Positions 62,265 to 64,000 of a stretch of DNA of 64,000 nt are shown here, in pieces; position 1 is the first letter of the stretch; each line of letters begins with the position of its first letter. Origin of the DNA: Prado023 sp963798745 (lineage in GTDB: Bacteria > Actinomycetota > Actinomycetes > S36-B12 > CAIYMF01); assembly GCA_963798745.1 (NCBI GenBank), contig CAWCUF010000003.1, forward strand, positions 558,001-622,000. The letters run 5' to 3'. Made by a program: the position numbers and the translations under genes. The notes under the pieces were generated by a model. The model saw only the letters and a list, made by a program, of their open reading frames with translations, was not told the origin of the DNA and made no database searches.

Positions 62265-62726
62265 TCAGGGGGACCCTGCGCCGGGCTCGTGGTCCTGCCC
62301 GACCGAGACCTGGCGCCGGGCGCACTCGGCGACCGCCACGAGGTCCAGCCCATACGTGGGCGCCGACACCACCGTCGCGTACTCCTCGAGCCGGTCCAAC
62401 CCGCGCTCGAGGATCCGCTCGGCACCGACCTCGTTGCCCCGCGCGGCGTGCGTCAGGGCCACGCAGACCTGCGCCAGGCCCTGCCAGAGCGCCCGCTCGT
62501 CCGCCGGGCAATGCTTCCATCGCGCCTCGAGCACCTCATGCGCGGAGAACGGTCGACCCGCGGCTAGGAGCTCGCGAGCGCGTTCCAGGGTCAGCTCCGG
62601 GGAAAGCGGCTCCTCGGACACCGGTTCCACACCCTCCTGGCCATAGGGCAGGGGTCGGCCCAGACCGTCACGAGGACGATCCTGGCGCGGCCGGCCCGAG
62701 CGGTCACGGTCCCGGTCCGTGGGCAT
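62265..62726 (-). CDS. DUF309 family protein
   Basis: The 153-residue protein has a charged N-terminal tail, then the DUF309 helical core with FSAHEVLEARWK, LWQGLAQVCVALTHAARGN and GLDRLEEY. DUF309 is a small all-helical family with conserved His/Glu that may bind a metal; its function is unknown. ATG 62726 is used. Confidence 0.8.
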   Translation of the reverse strand: MPTDRDRDRSGRPRQDRPRDGLGRPLPYGQEGVEPVSEEPLSPELTLERARELLAAGRPFSAHEVLEARWKHCPADERALWQGLAQVCVALTHAARGNEVGAERILERGLDRLEEYATVVSAPTYGLDLVAVAECARRQVSVGQDHEPGAGSP

Positions 62727-62987
62727 CAGCGGCTCCCATCTGGGGTGAGGCCAGCGGCAGGTCGCCGGCACGTAGCAAGCCCAGAGTAGGAGGTTCCTGT
62801 AGGTCCGTCGGGCAGCACAGGGGCCCACTCTGGCGCTTGCCTACGTGCTGATGCGTGGTGCAGGCGTTGGCATGGGCAACACTTCGAACCAGCCAGGCGC
62901 CGACACCGGCAGATGACAACGCTGCCGGGCACCTCTGAGCCAGGTGCAGACATGCCCACATCCACGCACCGTCACGCGGCGACGAGT

Positions 62988-63296
62988 TCAGCCGCCAGGT
63001 TCCCAGCCGAGACCGACAGCGGCCCGGTCGATCGCCCTCGCGAGATCGAGGTCCTTGACCGTGAGGCCGCCGGCGTCGTGAGTGGTCAGCGCGAACGCAA
63101 CGCGGCGCCAGCGGATGTCCATGTCGGGATGGTGATCGGCGGCCTCCGCCTCCGCCGCCGCGGCTGCAACCAGGGCGATCGCATGCGGGAAGGTCGCCAT
63201 GGCGTAGGTCGCGACGATCGTCTCCTGCGAGCGCTGCCAGTTGGGCAGGTCGGCCAGGTGGGTCTCGAGGGCGGCATCGGCCAGCAGTCCAGTCAT
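62988..63296 (-). CDS. Pterin-4a-carbinolamine dehydratase
   Basis: The 102-residue protein has the family active-site motif DHHPDMDI (His pair near 54-55) and ALTTHDAGGLT. It dehydrates 4a-hydroxytetrahydropterin during pterin recycling; bacterial members also occur without aromatic hydroxylases. No hydroxylase gene is adjacent. A 260-bp gap to the DUF309 gene holds no recognised element. Confidence 0.9.
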   Translation of the reverse strand: MTGLLADAALETHLADLPNWQRSQETIVATYAMATFPHAIALVAAAAAEAEAADHHPDMDIRWRRVAFALTTHDAGGLTVKDLDLARAIDRAAVGLGWEPGG

Positions 63297-63365
63297 CGCA
63301 CCAGCGTGGCACTGATCACCCCGATCCGCTGCGCGGCCCTCGATCGGGCCGCGCAGCGCGCGCGA

Positions 63366-63965
63366 TCAGGTGCTCTTGGTCTCGTCCTCGGCGGCCTTGG
63401 CGGCCGCCCTGATGTCGTCGGCCGCGGCATCGTCGACAGCCTTCCTGACGATCCGACCGGCCTTGTCCAGGGCCTTGGCGATCTCGACCGCTCCTGGGTC
63501 GGAGACCAGCGCGACCAGGCCGGAGTGGCCCGGATCGATGGCGTACTGGAGCTCGTCAGCCAGCTGATGCTTGTGGTGCACATGCCGACCCTTGCCGATG
63601 GCCGCACCTGCAAGCCCCGCCACCACGGCTCCACCGATGATCGAGGGCGGGAACACGACTCCGAGCACAGCGCCGCCGATGGCGCCCCATGTGGCGCCGC
63701 GGCCGGTGCTGTGGTCCGTCGCCTCCTGGACCGTCAGGGTTCCATCGGCGTCCCTGGAGACGACGATGGCCCCCTCCACCTCGACCGTGCGACCGTCCTG
63801 CAGGGCCTTCAGGCCCTGATAGGCATCCAGGGCGGATGCGGTGTCGGCGAAGTCGGCGATGATCAGCGTCTGGACTCCGTCGGTCACGGCACGCACGACG
63901 CTGAGATCGTCGTCGGTGGCCGCAACGCCGGCGGCGCCGTCTGTGCCTGGGGTGGTGTCGGTCAT
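63366..63965 (-). CDS. DUF1269 family membrane-associated protein
   Basis: The 199-residue protein has LIIADFADTASALDAYQGLKA at the start of the DUF1269 domain and a glycine-rich hydrophobic hairpin (WGAIGGAVLGVVFPPSIIGG, then VVAGLAGAAIG). Its C-terminus is Lys/Asp/Ala-rich and helical. The Gly-zipper hairpin may insert in the membrane. The function is unknown. GGAGAG precedes ATG 63965 near the window end. Confidence 0.85.
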   Translation of the reverse strand: MTDTTPGTDGAAGVAATDDDLSVVRAVTDGVQTLIIADFADTASALDAYQGLKALQDGRTVEVEGAIVVSRDADGTLTVQEATDHSTGRGATWGAIGGAVLGVVFPPSIIGGAVVAGLAGAAIGKGRHVHHKHQLADELQYAIDPGHSGLVALVSDPGAVEIAKALDKAGRIVRKAVDDAAADDIRAAAKAAEDETKST

Positions 63966-64000
63966 GTCTCTCCTCGGGTCGTGCCATGCTCGGCAGTGAA

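Overview
The window is chromosomal DNA from a high-GC actinobacterium; order and genus cannot be fixed from sequence alone. Lineage signs are a Vms1-like acVLRF1 gene, a DUF3159 gene, a DUF222/HNH gene behind a mycobacterial-type LexA box, a PlsB plus HAD-PlsC acyltransferase pair next to a WS/DGAT gene, GTG and leaderless starts, and strong GC3 bias. No tRNA, rRNA, CRISPR array, complete insertion sequence or prophage was found.

Layout. 0-5 kb: an exported LAS/M15-like protein, an RDD protein with no usable stop, and a DUF6394 / K+ channel / thioesterase operon. 5-10 kb: a beta-oxidation operon (fadA, fadB-like, TetR, acVLRF1) behind a TACCGGCCGGTA palindrome. 10-14 kb: a repeat-rich stretch in which two matching three-motif repeat clusters bracket a DUF559-type gene, followed by a NagD-like phosphatase, a glycerol-1-phosphate dehydrogenase and a 20-bp minisatellite. 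14-28 kb: TerC, DyP peroxidase, a PCu(A)C copper lipoprotein, DUF3159, an SDR with a heterodimeric ABC exporter, DUF2804, DUF2277, a secreted Ig-like protein and csoR-copA. CsoR-type operators precede both the copper lipoprotein and csoR, so they look like one copper regulon. 28-42 kb: SnoaL, GNATs, a crotonase, a tetronasin-type ABC exporter, plsB and HAD-plsC, succinic semialdehyde dehydrogenase, a GyrI-like protein, WS/DGAT and a Nei-like glycosylase. 42-46 kb: an NSS transporter with its MetS-like small subunit, a decayed NUDIX regulator, and a heliorhodopsin whose stop overlaps the start of a DUF427 gene.

46-58 kb is the most unusual part: three collinear genes for very large proteins. 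The first (1018 aa) joins DUF4157, a Zn-phospholipase-C-like domain and tectonin repeats. The next two (1278 and 1573 aa) belong to no family I can name. DUF4157 marks toxins of extracellular contractile injection systems, but no sheath, tube, baseplate or ATPase gene is present here, so this is either an orphan effector module or an undescribed system.

58-64 kb: a GNAT, an AMIN-like lipoprotein, an SOS-controlled DUF222/HNH gene broken by a one-base deletion inside a short duplication, a roughly 1-kb gene-free stretch with a nested inverted repeat and a possible transposase remnant, then DUF309, pterin carbinolamine dehydratase and DUF1269 genes.
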